Positions 1 through 8,475 of a stretch of DNA of 64,000 nucleotides are shown piece by piece (positions within the stretch are counted from its first letter, which is position 1; each line of letters starts with the position of its first letter). This DNA comes from CAYQLY01 sp964418605. Lineage in GTDB: Bacteria; Bacteroidota; Bacteroidia; Cytophagales; Cyclobacteriaceae. A program made the position numbers and the translations under genes. The stretch lies in contig CAYQLY010000010.1 of assembly GCA_964418605.1 (NCBI GenBank), positions 30,641-94,640 on the forward strand, given 5' to 3'. The notes under the pieces were generated by a model that was given only the letters and a program-made list of their open reading frames with translations, ran no database searches and was not told the DNA's origin.

Positions 1-78
1 TTTTGCCATAATTGCTCACATGGAACATCAAATATAGGCAGAGATTGGACAACTTGAAATAAAATTAGAATACTATTT

Positions 79-1134
79 ATGGCATTAGACTCAAACATTG
101 AGAAAAAAAAATTACTGTTTAAATCAGAGGCTAAAACATCGAGAGGAAGTCTACACGAACGAATAGTGTGGTATATCACTCTATGGAACAAAAAGAATCC
201 AGACGTACGTGGCATAGGCGAATGCGCGCCACTTCCCCAATTAAGCACGGATGATCGCCCTGACTTTGAATCGTATCTAAAAGAGGTTTGTAAAAAAATC
301 GCGAGAAAAGAAATTCCAAAAGACACGAATGATGTGTTTAAACTAGTAACAGAAATGGTAGAGCCAATCTATCCATCCATTCGGCTAGGATTAGAGACGG
401 CATTGCTCGATTTAAATAATGGAGGAAAAAAAATAATCTTTAACACGTCATTTACAGAAGGGCATTCTTCATTACCAATCAATGGATTAATTTGGATGGG
501 AAGTAAAGAGTTCATGCGTGACCAAATTGATCAAAAAATAAAAGAAGGATTTAAATGCATTAAACTCAAAATTGGAGGAATTGATTTTGAAAAAGAATGT
601 GATCTATTAAGCTATATGAGGGAAAATTACGCGAAAGAAAATATTGAAATCCGATTAGATGCCAATGGCGCATTTGCCATTTCTGATGTGCAATATAAAT
701 TAGACATATTAGAAAAATACCATATTCATTCTATTGAACAACCCATCGCACCAAAACAAGGATCAGTGATGAAACAATTATGTCAACAAAATAAAAAAAG
801 TATTCCGATTGCCCTAGATGAAGAATTAATTGGTATTCATACCCCAGCAGAAAAATTAGAACTTTTATCCTCTATTCAGCCTTCATACATTATTCTCAAA
901 CCTACACTGGTCGGTGGATTTCAATCCTGTAGAGAATGGATTACTATCGCTGAACATTTAAACATGGGTTGGTGGATTACTTCTGCTTTGGAATCCAATA
1001 TTGGTCTCAACGCGATTGCACAATTTACGTCTACATTCAACAACCCACTTCCACAGGGATTAGGCACGGGCGGCTTATTTATAAACAACTGTGAACCTTA
1101 TCTAAAGATAGAGAATGGATTTTTATCGGTATAA
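79..1134 (+). CDS. menC: o-succinylbenzoate synthase (enolase superfamily, MenC)
   Basis: Dehydrates SHCHC to o-succinylbenzoate in menaquinone synthesis (cytosol). The enolase-superfamily barrel residues are all present: the K-L-K pair at K162/K164, metal ligands D194 (RLDANGAF), E220 (SIEQPI) and D247 (ALDEEL), and the second catalytic Lys K274 (ILKPTL). The segment TSALESNIGLNAIAQ near residue 300 is typical of Bacteroidota MenC. The length of 351 aa is normal. A dipeptide epimerase is the main alternative in this superfamily, but the C-terminal motif favours MenC. Menaquinone fits the cbb3 respiratory chain encoded further on. The 78 bases before it hold only two short open ends of an upstream gene that I cannot identify. 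Confidence 0.85.
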   Translation: MALDSNIEKKKLLFKSEAKTSRGSLHERIVWYITLWNKKNPDVRGIGECAPLPQLSTDDRPDFESYLKEVCKKIARKEIPKDTNDVFKLVTEMVEPIYPSIRLGLETALLDLNNGGKKIIFNTSFTEGHSSLPINGLIWMGSKEFMRDQIDQKIKEGFKCIKLKIGGIDFEKECDLLSYMRENYAKENIEIRLDANGAFAISDVQYKLDILEKYHIHSIEQPIAPKQGSVMKQLCQQNKKSIPIALDEELIGIHTPAEKLELLSSIQPSYIILKPTLVGGFQSCREWITIAEHLNMGWWITSALESNIGLNAIAQFTSTFNNPLPQGLGTGGLFINNCEPYLKIENGFLSV

Positions 1135-1152
1135 AAATTTATTATTCAATTC

Positions 1153-1971
1153 TCAATAATACTCATGCTGATTTGGAAAATCTGATGATTTAACATCTTT
1201 CAAATACTGTTTTACAGCATCTGTAATAATTCCATTCAAATCAGCATAGCGTCTTAAAAAACGTGGATTAAATTCATGTGTGATGCCCAACATATCGTGC
1301 GATACAAGTACTTGGCCATCTGCAAACGGTCCTGCACCAATTCCAATAACAGGTATTTTTAAAGCAGACGCCACTTGTTCCGTCAGCTTCGCCGGAATTT
1401 TTTCTAATACAATAGCAAAGCACCCACATTCTTCCAAAAGCTTAGCATCTTCAAGTAATTTAACAGCTTCAGACTCTTCTCTGGCACGAACGGTATATGT
1501 TCCAAATTTATAAATCGATTGTGGTGTTAAGCCTAAGTGCCCCATCACAGGAACGCCTGCACTCAAAATACGTAATACAGATTCTTTAACTTCACTTCCA
1601 CCTTCGAGCTTAACAGCATGAGCACCAGACTCTTTCATAATACGAATAGCCGAGCGAAGAGCTTCGGATGAATTGCCTTGGTATGATCCAAAAGGCATAT
1701 CAACTACAACCAACGCACGCGTCACTGCTCGAATCACCGATGAAGCATGATAAATCATTTGATCCAATGTGATAGGAAGAGTGGTTTCATGGCCAGCCAT
1801 CACATTGGAGGCAGAATCCCCAACCAGAAGAACATCTATGCCAGCATGGTCGAGTACTTTAGCCATTGAAAAATCATAGGCAGTAAGCATCGAAATTTTT
1901 TCTTTTCGATGCTTCATTTCTTGCAAGGTATGTGTTGTTACGCGTTTCGTATTCGATAAGTGAATAGACAT
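1153..1971 (-). CDS. panB: 3-methyl-2-oxobutanoate hydroxymethyltransferase
   Basis: First committed step of pantothenate/CoA synthesis: adds a hydroxymethyl group from methylene-tetrahydrofolate to 2-oxoisovalerate. The 272-aa protein has the PanB metal ligands D52 (LLVGDS), D91 (VVVDMPFGS) and E123 (VKLEGG), and the catalytic Glu at E190 (AIVLEKIP). The GIGAGPFADGQVLVSHDMLG block near the C-terminus is a family hallmark. It lies 11 nt downstream of lipB on the same strand, so the two are probably co-transcribed. It converges with menC. Confidence 0.95.
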   Translation of the reverse strand: MSIHLSNTKRVTTHTLQEMKHRKEKISMLTAYDFSMAKVLDHAGIDVLLVGDSASNVMAGHETTLPITLDQMIYHASSVIRAVTRALVVVDMPFGSYQGNSSEALRSAIRIMKESGAHAVKLEGGSEVKESVLRILSAGVPVMGHLGLTPQSIYKFGTYTVRAREESEAVKLLEDAKLLEECGCFAIVLEKIPAKLTEQVASALKIPVIGIGAGPFADGQVLVSHDMLGITHEFNPRFLRRYADLNGIITDAVKQYLKDVKSSDFPNQHEYY

Positions 1972-1982
1972 ACTAAAATAAG

Positions 1983-2693
1983 TTAACGTTTATCGTTTAT
2001 AATCTTCATCTCAAAAACAGCAGCTAATTTAGAAAGAAGTTTTTGTTCTACATCAGACATTGGAATATCTTTTCCCAATTCTTTTTTCATGGATGTCACT
2101 GCTTTATCTTGAATACCACAAGGAATAATATAATTAAAATAATCCAATTCTGTATTCACATTCAATGCAAAGCCATGCATCGTCACCCATCTGCTTGTTC
2201 GCACACCCATTGCACATATTTTTCGAGCTTCACGGCCTTGCCCTATCCATACACCCGTCATGCCATCAACCCTGCCTGCCTGAATGCCATAATCAGACAA
2301 CATCAAAATAACCGCCTCTTCCAAGCATCTTAAATACCTGTGAATATCTGTAAAAAAATTATCTAAATCTAAAATAGGATATCCTACCAATTGACCAGGC
2401 CCATGATACGTAATATCTCCACCACGATCAATGTGATAAAATGAAATACCTTTTTCTTTTAAAACCGCTTGATTAACCAGCAGGTGATTTTCAGAGCCTG
2501 TTTTCCCTATCGTAAAGACAGGCGTATGTTCACAAAATAAAAGATAATTAGGAGTTAAAAGTTGTTTATCCTGTTTTCTATTAACAAGCTTTACATCAAC
2601 TATTTTTGAAAAATAGCTTTTCTGAATATCCCAGGCTTGCTGATAATCAATTAATCCCAGATGACTATAGTTAACGTCCGTATTCTTATTCAA
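1983..2693 (-). CDS. lipB: lipoyl(octanoyl) transferase LipB
   Basis: Transfers octanoyl from octanoyl-ACP to lipoyl domains of 2-oxoacid dehydrogenases and the glycine cleavage H protein. The 236-aa sequence has the signature RGGDITYHGPGQLVGYP (about residues 90-106), the conserved Lys K158 and the catalytic Cys C192 in IIPCGIQDKAVTSM. It is followed closely by panB. The gap to the upstream isomerase gene is only 37 nt, so a four-gene minus-strand unit is possible. Confidence 0.95.
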   Translation of the reverse strand: MNKNTDVNYSHLGLIDYQQAWDIQKSYFSKIVDVKLVNRKQDKQLLTPNYLLFCEHTPVFTIGKTGSENHLLVNQAVLKEKGISFYHIDRGGDITYHGPGQLVGYPILDLDNFFTDIHRYLRCLEEAVILMLSDYGIQAGRVDGMTGVWIGQGREARKICAMGVRTSRWVTMHGFALNVNTELDYFNYIIPCGIQDKAVTSMKKELGKDIPMSDVEQKLLSKLAAVFEMKIINDKR

Positions 2694-2730
2694 AATGTAT
2701 ATAACATTTTAACTGTTTATTGAACGAGTT

Positions 2731-3738
2731 TTATTTTTTCAGCAACTCTGCTTTCAAAAAATCAATAATTTTTACTGGAAAAGGATCGACTTTGTTATTT
2801 TCAGCTAAGAAATAAGACACCCAATCTGTTAAATGAATCAAATAAATATTTTGCTGAATAAACGATGTGCCCTTGGCTTGAATATTTATAACGTTTTTTA
2901 CTTTTTCCTGAAATAATTTTTTACAGATATCCATTCGCAAACGCACACGCGCGTGATCAAAGTCTGTTTTAAAAAATGCCACTACGGCATGTTTATATAT
3001 TTCTTGCGAAAGCTCCCAGCCAACCAGTTCATTATGATTCATTTCTGGAAACGCATTCACATGACAGAGTTGTTTGGAATTTTCATTGATCTGTTGTTGA
3101 AAACGGACAGCAACAGGAAATAGTTTAGCATCAGAATAAATAATAGGAAATTGATGAGTAAAACAATCTGCTATTGTTTTAGCTTCTTTTAAAATACTTT
3201 CTTGCTCTTGCTCGATCAATTGAGCTGCCTGTGCAAGTTCTTTTATAAAGAGATTAGAAATGAGACCATGATAATACAGTGTAAAAAGAATTTGAGTAAA
3301 TGCATAGCCAATATTAGCCCGCGGAGATTTATCATGACCAGGTATTTCAATAATATCTAAATCATGCTTTTTAGCTATAGACATTATTTCTCCTCCAGAG
3401 CATATACAAACAATATGCGCCCTCTGACGAATGGCTGCCTGTAAGGCTTGAACCGTTTCTTCTGTATTACCTGAATAGGAACATGCTAAAAAAAGTGTAT
3501 GCTCATTGACATAAAAAGGAAGCTCATAGGATTTTGTAATCAAAAGAGGCACAGTTAATTCATTAGCTGTAAAAGCTTCAATTAAATTACCACCAATACC
3601 AGACCCCCCCATTCCAGCCACCACTACTTGTAATAAATTAGTATCTGAGTTTCGCAACGCAGCAGACTGACCAAGCTCTAGTGCAGCCATAAGCTGCTGC
3701 GGAAATTTTTCAATTAATCGCTTCATTAATGAATACAT
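2731..3738 (-). CDS. bifunctional phosphoglucose/phosphomannose isomerase
   Basis: Interconverts glucose-6-P or mannose-6-P with fructose-6-P. Double SIS-domain protein of 335 aa: N-terminal GMGGSGIGGNLI (about residue 42), the sugar-phosphate Ser/Thr loop SYSGNTEET, and the family-specific SPRANIGYAF and PEMNHNELVGWE. This matches the archaeal/Bacteroidota PGI/PMI family rather than classical Pgi. The start could be M1 (MYSL) or M5 (MKRLIEKF). A decayed copy of this gene's 5' end at 4959-5030 keeps a Met four codons before MKRLIEKF, which favours M1. Confidence 0.88.
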   Translation of the reverse strand: MYSLMKRLIEKFPQQLMAALELGQSAALRNSDTNLLQVVVAGMGGSGIGGNLIEAFTANELTVPLLITKSYELPFYVNEHTLFLACSYSGNTEETVQALQAAIRQRAHIVCICSGGEIMSIAKKHDLDIIEIPGHDKSPRANIGYAFTQILFTLYYHGLISNLFIKELAQAAQLIEQEQESILKEAKTIADCFTHQFPIIYSDAKLFPVAVRFQQQINENSKQLCHVNAFPEMNHNELVGWELSQEIYKHAVVAFFKTDFDHARVRLRMDICKKLFQEKVKNVINIQAKGTSFIQQNIYLIHLTDWVSYFLAENNKVDPFPVKIIDFLKAELLKK

Positions 3739-3797
3739 CTTTATTTATAATAATTCATTGCAAATTTAAATGAATTATTTTTAATAGGTTGATGGTT

Positions 3798-4616
3798 TTA
3801 AACTCTTCTAGGTAAGCTCTCTACTGTTCGTTCTTTTCCATAAAAAATTATACCGGCAAGCTCATTTATGGCTTTTGGAAATGGACCACCTTGATTGCCT
3901 GAATCAACATAAGATACCATAGGCTTATTAGTTTGATAGTAAAATTTTAAAGCAAACCAGTGATTCTTAGATCGACAAACAACAAAAGAGATTGAACCGA
4001 CGCATTCTCTACGAAGTCGAGTAATTTGTTTTTGAACTTTATTATTATCAGAGAATTTCCATGTAAAAGATTCCCCTTCCTGAATATACTCAGCAACATA
4101 AATACATTTCTTAATCCAATTTATTGGAATAATTTCTTTAATTTCATGCCCATAAATAAAATTTACAGGACTGGAATAAGGTTCTAGAAGTTTTTCTTTG
4201 TCCAATTTAAGACCATAAGTATTCCTGCGCAATTGAAGAATATGTTGCTCCCATTTCCTCAAGTATTTATTAAAATATCTTCTATTTTGTAGCAACGTTT
4301 GCAAGCGTCGTGAATCGCCAAACTGATTCATTATCTTGGCAAAGTACAAGGCATAATAACCACAATGCAAACCATGGTCTGATATATCGAATTGGCACAA
4401 TGCTGATATTCTTTCTACACCCCATTCTTGATCTATCGTTTGATATCCTGGATCAGCCTTAGCTAATGCCACACAGGCTGCAAGATCTCTTACCTGAGAT
4501 GAATACGGTTTTGTTAGCAACGATTTTGCAATTTGTTTTGGTTCACCCAAAAAATAACGTAAAAAATTAACTGCTCTTTGAAAGATATAGTGAAAACCAA
4601 CGACATGAGTATTCAT
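3798..4616 (-). CDS. unrecognised protein, possible papain-like cysteine protease
   Basis: A 272-aa protein I cannot assign by family. There is no signal peptide or clear membrane segment. Two blocks look like a Cys-His-Asp/Asn thiol protease: Cys in DHGLHCGYYALYFAKIM (about residue 105), then KNHWFALKFYY followed by VSYVDSGN about 120 residues later. His just before a hydrophobic strand, with Asp before Asn/Gly, resembles C39/C48/C1-like folds, but the order Cys then His is papain-like and the match is only visual. Neighbours are the isomerase (59 nt downstream) and a decayed duplicate of that isomerase's 5' end upstream, so the gene sits inside what looks like an insertion or duplication scar. 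Confidence 0.5.
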   Translation of the reverse strand: MNTHVVGFHYIFQRAVNFLRYFLGEPKQIAKSLLTKPYSSQVRDLAACVALAKADPGYQTIDQEWGVERISALCQFDISDHGLHCGYYALYFAKIMNQFGDSRRLQTLLQNRRYFNKYLRKWEQHILQLRRNTYGLKLDKEKLLEPYSSPVNFIYGHEIKEIIPINWIKKCIYVAEYIQEGESFTWKFSDNNKVQKQITRLRRECVGSISFVVCRSKNHWFALKFYYQTNKPMVSYVDSGNQGGPFPKAINELAGIIFYGKERTVESLPRRV

Positions 4617-5081
4617 AATTGTAAATATTTTAAAGTAGTTGTTAAGTTAATTTCCTAATAGCTACGCATAGGCAGATTTAAAAGTTTCAATAAGGTATAA
4701 TAAAAAAACACTATGTTCGTTTTAACATGAGAAACAGGAATGAGCTTGGGAGGAGAAGAGGAACTTACCGCGAAACAATACCTGGAGTTTACAATAGATT
4801 CTGGATTCTAATTGAAAGCTACACTCCTAGGCAAAAACAGGCATTCTAAAGTTTAACAGAACAATACAATCGTCTAGTGTGCGAAATACTTTACAATGAA
4901 TAGAATAAATCAACTACTACTATTTGCAATATAGTACATTGGGAGCGCAACTTACAGCTTGTCCTAATTCTAGAACAGATGTAAGTTGCTGCGAAAATTT
5001 TTCAATTAATCGCTTCATCAATAAATTCATTACAAATCCAAATAAATTCTTGTGAAATGAAATTATTTTTTTAAAAGATCC
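4617..5081. other. 465-bp accessory intergenic region with decayed sequence
   Basis: No intact gene is evident. It holds the decayed isomerase 5' fragment (4959-5030, minus) and, on the plus strand, a frame from ATG 4727 that runs 40 codons to TAA 4847 and would continue 17 more codons to TAG 4901. The latter looks like the rotted tail of an unidentified gene, or chance. Codon content is unlike the neighbouring genes. Confidence 0.45.
4920..5030 (-). pseudogene. decayed 5' fragment of a second isomerase gene
   Basis: Reading minus from ATG 5030, the frame begins M-N-L-L then MKRLIEKFSQQL, then continues to ELGQ. This matches the start of the intact PGI/PMI (MYSL, MKRLIEKFPQQL, ELGQ) at 18 of 24 positions, counted by eye. 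The similarity stops after about 24 codons and the frame ends at TAG 4920-4922. The flanking non-coding bases are also similar (tcattacaaat versus tcattgcaaat). It is a remnant of a duplication, with the protease-like gene lying between it and the intact copy. Confidence 0.7.
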
Positions 5082-5384
5082 TTATACCGAACCAGAACTA
5101 AATTGCAGACCCACTATTTTAAAAACCTTTCTAACATGTGGCGTATCGTTGATAACGAAAAATTGATCAGATCCAACACGCCTATACAAATCCACACAGA
5201 TACTTAAAAATGCGGAAGAAATATACTCCACATGCTTCATATCAAAGGTTATACTTGAAACAGGATCATGTGCTAACATAGCCGTGATTTCATGTTGTAT
5301 TTTATCAGATTCTGCAGAATTAAGTCTGCCATAAAACTGAAACAAGAGCCGCTCATAATTATGAGTAAAATGATAGGTATACAT
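5082..5384 (-). CDS. STAS-domain protein (anti-sigma factor antagonist type)
   Basis: A 100-aa single STAS domain, the fold of SpoIIAA/RsbV-type anti-anti-sigma factors. Visible features are the strand FYGRLNSAESDKI, then SITFDMKHVEYISSAFLSICVDLYRR, where the SS before AFL is the usual phosphoserine position, and FVINDTPHVRKVFKIVGL. In most systems a partner-switching kinase phosphorylates it; no such kinase is in the window. It starts 17 nt after the aldehyde dehydrogenase stop, so it is probably the second gene of that operon. Confidence 0.78.
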   Translation of the reverse strand: MYTYHFTHNYERLLFQFYGRLNSAESDKIQHEITAMLAHDPVSSITFDMKHVEYISSAFLSICVDLYRRVGSDQFFVINDTPHVRKVFKIVGLQFSSGSV

Positions 5385-5401
5385 ATATTGATTATATTTT
5401 T

Positions 5402-6811
5402 TTATAAAGCCCTTTGACCACTATTATCTTTTGTTTTATTAATATCATCCATGAGTTTAATATAAGCCTCACTTACGCGACGATTACATATTCTTTGGAT
5501 GTTCAATAAATGCTTAGCTGTAATATTATCTGTAGTTATATTTTTACCATATGTTCCACATCCCAAGGTAAATGATGTAGAAAGTGAATTATAAATTCCA
5601 CCCATTGCCCCCTGTGCAGAAGGCATATTAACTAATATACGACCAGCATCCATAACCAATGAAAACTTTTTTATTTTTTCCTCATCTTTAGAAAAAATAC
5701 TCACAGTATGCCCCATCCCACCGAAATAATTCAAATCCAAGCATATCTTAACAGCTTCGTTAAAATTACGTGCTTCATAATAAGCCAATAGAGGTGCTAA
5801 TATCTCAGCAGACAATGGATATTTTTCACCTACCCCTTTCAATGGAGCTATTAATATAGGAGTATCTGCTGGAACAACTATTCCTGCCAAATGAGCAATA
5901 TCAACTGCTGATTTACCAATGATAGAGGTTCTAATAGAAGCATTTTCTTTATCATATACTACACGCTCTATTTGAACAACTTCTTCCGAGGAGAGAAAAT
6001 AAGCTCCTCTTTTTTTAAGCTCCGCCTTCAATAAAGGTGCTATCTCTTGATCAACAACGAGTGACTGTTCACTCGAACATAATATTCCATTATCAAATGC
6101 TTTAGATAGTATTATTTCTGCTGCTGCATGTTCTAGATCAGCTGTTTTTTCTACATAAACTGGTATATTTCCTGCACCTACTCCAAAAGCTGGTGTACCT
6201 GAACTGTATGTCGATTTCACTAATGATGGACCTCCGGTAGCTAAAATAAGAGCTAGTTTAGGATGACTCATTAAGGCTTGCGTCATTTCACGAGAATCAT
6301 GCTCTACCCATTGAATACAAAATTCTGGAGCATCTGCAGCCAACGCTGCTTCATAACATAATCGTGCTGCCTCAATGGATGATTTTGTAGCACGACGATG
6401 AGGACTAATAATAATAGGATTTCTGGTTTTCAATGCGATGAGAATTTTAAACAACACGGTTGATGTTGGATTGGTAACAGGTATAATAGCCAAAATAGGT
6501 CCTATCGGTTGAGCGATTTCTGTAATACCTGTTTCTTCATTTTCTGAAATAATACCAACTGTCTTAAGATCTTTTATATTTTCGTATACTAACCTGGAAG
6601 CGATAGCATTTTTAATTACCTTATCCTCCCATTTACCCATCCCTGTTTCCTCCCAAGCCATCTTAGCCAATTCTACACGATGACTAAAGGCTTTTTCGCA
6701 AACAGACTTTACAATGTTGTTAGTCGTTGCTTGATCTAACTCGCTAAAAATAGCCGCTGCGTGAGTGGCTCTTTCAAGAACTTGGCTTAAATAGGTGGAT
6801 CGATTATTCAT
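5402..6811 (-). CDS. CoA-acylating aldehyde dehydrogenase (acetaldehyde dehydrogenase type)
   Basis: NAD-dependent interconversion of an aldehyde and its acyl-CoA, most likely acetyl-CoA and acetaldehyde. At 469 aa it matches the aldehyde-dehydrogenase half of AdhE and EutE/PduP. Catalytic Cys is C245 in DNGILCSSEQS, preceded by the GAGNIPVYVEKTAD region. The tail NMPSAQGAMGGIYNSL and FTLGCGTYGKNITTDN is characteristic of the AdhE-type domain. There is no iron alcohol dehydrogenase domain and no microcompartment-targeting N-terminus. Followed by a STAS gene at 17 nt. Confidence 0.85.
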   Translation of the reverse strand: MNNRSTYLSQVLERATHAAAIFSELDQATTNNIVKSVCEKAFSHRVELAKMAWEETGMGKWEDKVIKNAIASRLVYENIKDLKTVGIISENEETGITEIAQPIGPILAIIPVTNPTSTVLFKILIALKTRNPIIISPHRRATKSSIEAARLCYEAALAADAPEFCIQWVEHDSREMTQALMSHPKLALILATGGPSLVKSTYSSGTPAFGVGAGNIPVYVEKTADLEHAAAEIILSKAFDNGILCSSEQSLVVDQEIAPLLKAELKKRGAYFLSSEEVVQIERVVYDKENASIRTSIIGKSAVDIAHLAGIVVPADTPILIAPLKGVGEKYPLSAEILAPLLAYYEARNFNEAVKICLDLNYFGGMGHTVSIFSKDEEKIKKFSLVMDAGRILVNMPSAQGAMGGIYNSLSTSFTLGCGTYGKNITTDNITAKHLLNIQRICNRRVSEAYIKLMDDINKTKDNSGQRAL

Positions 6812-6945
6812 ATGTTTATACTATTTTCAAAGTAGGTATTCATCGCCAGCACTAATCCATCTGCTAATACTAGATGCATACGAATATTCAACTATAAAGA
6901 TTCAATAAAAAGAAAAAGTTTACTATATTCGCTTGGCTAGGAATT

Positions 6946-7296
6946 ATGAAAACCACCAAGGAAATTGGGAAAAAAGGAGAGCTCATTGCAGAGCATTATC
7001 TTGAGTCAAAAAGATACACCATCATAGCCACCAACTTTCGTCATCAAAAAGCAGAAATCGACATCATTGCAAAAAAAGAAAATGTATTAACATTTATAGA
7101 AGTAAAATACCGCACATCTACCACACATGGGTTACCTGAAGAAGCTATAGATGAAAAGAAAAAAAAATTAATTATGAGTGCTGCTGAGCATTACATCATG
7201 ACAACAAATTGGGAAGGCGCTATTCAGTTTGATGTTATTTCAATTATAGAAGATAGGTCTTTTAACATATTGCACCTAGAAGATGTATTTTATTAA
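6946..7296 (+). CDS. yraN: YraN family protein (UPF0102)
   Basis: A 116-aa protein of the YraN/UPF0102 family, a restriction-endonuclease-like fold of unproven role. The nuclease-type residues are visible: GEKLAEHYL-like GELIAEHYL, then AEIDIIAKKENVLTFIEVKYR (E-x-D-x12-E-V-K), then KKKKLIMSAAEHYI. Single gene, divergent from the aldehyde dehydrogenase operon and convergent with the cbb3 locus. Confidence 0.88.
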   Translation: MKTTKEIGKKGELIAEHYLESKRYTIIATNFRHQKAEIDIIAKKENVLTFIEVKYRTSTTHGLPEEAIDEKKKKLIMSAAEHYIMTTNWEGAIQFDVISIIEDRSFNILHLEDVFY

Positions 7297-7320
7297 ATGC
7301 ATTTTAGTAAACCATTACTA

Positions 7321-8025
7321 TTAATGATGGCATGATACCGACTGATCAGATGATAATTTAGGACTGATATAAGGAATACCAAGATTCATTCCTCTAAGAA
7401 TTAACAGAAGAGATGTCGCGATTACAAATACAGGAATAAATCTTCTTATTCTGCTCATACGCTGATGTGTTATCCATTTTTTAAAAAAGGAAACAAAAAA
7501 CAACCATGGGAATGTAGCCAAACCAAAACACATCATAAAAATAGCTCCTTGCCAAGCATGACCCAGGGCTATAGCGCCTACAAGCGCAACATATACAAGC
7601 CCACAAGGTAAAAATCCATTTAAAAAGCCAATCATCATAAAAGAAGAAATATATTTTTTTTTAAAGAAAAATAAAATGGCATGTTTTAACTTAGTATTCA
7701 TCCAAGAGACTAATTTAAATGAACGACGTTGATGAGAAATAATATATACAAGAATACCGAAAAGTAAAAAACAACCTACTAAGATAGATGCAAACTGTTG
7801 ATAGGTATGAAAAAAAATAAGTCTGCCAAAAGCCGCTGCTAATGCACCCATCAAGGCATATGCTCCAATTCTACCAAAATGATAGAATAAAATACCAATC
7901 CACTGGCTTGAGGGATGTGCAGCAAGTGACGGCAAAATAAAAGCAATGGGACCACACATACCTAAGCAATGCACACCACCTAAAATACCTATCAAAAAAG
8001 CCTCTATCAAAACAAGTGTATTCAT
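7321..8025 (-). CDS. SafE/TauE-type membrane protein of the cbb3 cluster
   Basis: About six-helix inner membrane protein, 234 aa from the chosen start. It has GILGGVHCLGMCGPIAF near the N-terminus and LNGFLPCGLVYVAL in the middle, both with Cys, as in the UreH/DsbD-like TauE/SafE members that accompany cbb3 oxidase genes and are thought to act in copper or heme delivery. I place the start at ATG 8025 because it overlaps the ccoH stop in an ATGA. A longer frame to 8085 would add a hydrophilic stretch running back into ccoH. Last gene of the oxidase locus. Confidence 0.82.
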   Translation of the reverse strand: MNTLVLIEAFLIGILGGVHCLGMCGPIAFILPSLAAHPSSQWIGILFYHFGRIGAYALMGALAAAFGRLIFFHTYQQFASILVGCFLLFGILVYIISHQRRSFKLVSWMNTKLKHAILFFFKKKYISSFMMIGFLNGFLPCGLVYVALVGAIALGHAWQGAIFMMCFGLATFPWLFFVSFFKKWITHQRMSRIRRFIPVFVIATSLLLILRGMNLGIPYISPKLSSDQSVSCHH

Positions 8026-8465
8026 GGGATTGATAAAATAGTTAAATCTCTTTTTACTTGATACTTTTTGACGCCATCCTCCCATGAAAGAATAATAGTA
8101 TAATAGCCAGGATAAAAATAGCTTTTATCTATGTGCTGCGTATTCGCTTGATCAAGCTGTAGCACAAATGAACGATCCCAGGTTGCATGAGATGGCCTAT
8201 AGAATGTCACATTCCCATGGTAAATTGGTTTTAGATTTGGATCAAACTTTATTACAATAGCATCGTCACCTAATAGAACATAAATGAGTGAATCAATTTT
8301 TTTTCCATTTATTTCTTTATCTATAACCTCCTGATAAGCGAGTTCTTGAGCATAATAATTTTTTGCAACCAAATCTGATGGATGGGTATAGGACTGAATG
8401 ATGAGAAAAAAAATTACCCCTATAAAACATACATACACTACTATAATCTTAACTCCCCAATTCAT
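8022..8465 (-). CDS. ccoH: FixH/CcoH family cbb3 assembly protein
   Basis: A 147-aa protein with one N-terminal membrane helix (about residues 5-23) followed by a periplasmic domain with the motif SHPSDLVAKNYYAQELAYQEVID-like (TH-PSDLVAKNYYAQELAYQ). This YY.Q.L.YQ pattern is typical of FixH. Needed for assembly of cbb3 oxidase, probably with the CcoI/CcoG copper route. It lies 10 nt after ccoG and its stop overlaps the next start by an ATGA. Confidence 0.85.
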   Translation of the reverse strand: MNWGVKIIVVYVCFIGVIFFLIIQSYTHPSDLVAKNYYAQELAYQEVIDKEINGKKIDSLIYVLLGDDAIVIKFDPNLKPIYHGNVTFYRPSHATWDRSFVLQLDQANTQHIDKSYFYPGYYTIILSWEDGVKKYQVKRDLTILSIP

Positions 8466-8475
8466 ATCATATTTT

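Noticed and set aside
1..78. Open ends of an upstream gene (18 codons to TGA 55-57, or 11 codons to TAG 35-37)
   Set aside because: Both are too short to identify and neither frame shows a recognisable C-terminus such as MenA.
4727..4903. Plus-strand frame of 40 + 17 codons separated by one TAA
   Set aside because: Plausible rotted gene tail, but too short and unrecognisable; kept only as a note on the region.
8026..8085. Longer N-terminus for the SafE-like gene (start at 8085)
   Set aside because: It would overlap ccoH by 64 nt and add a hydrophilic stretch before the first helix; the ATGA-coupled start at 8025 is better.
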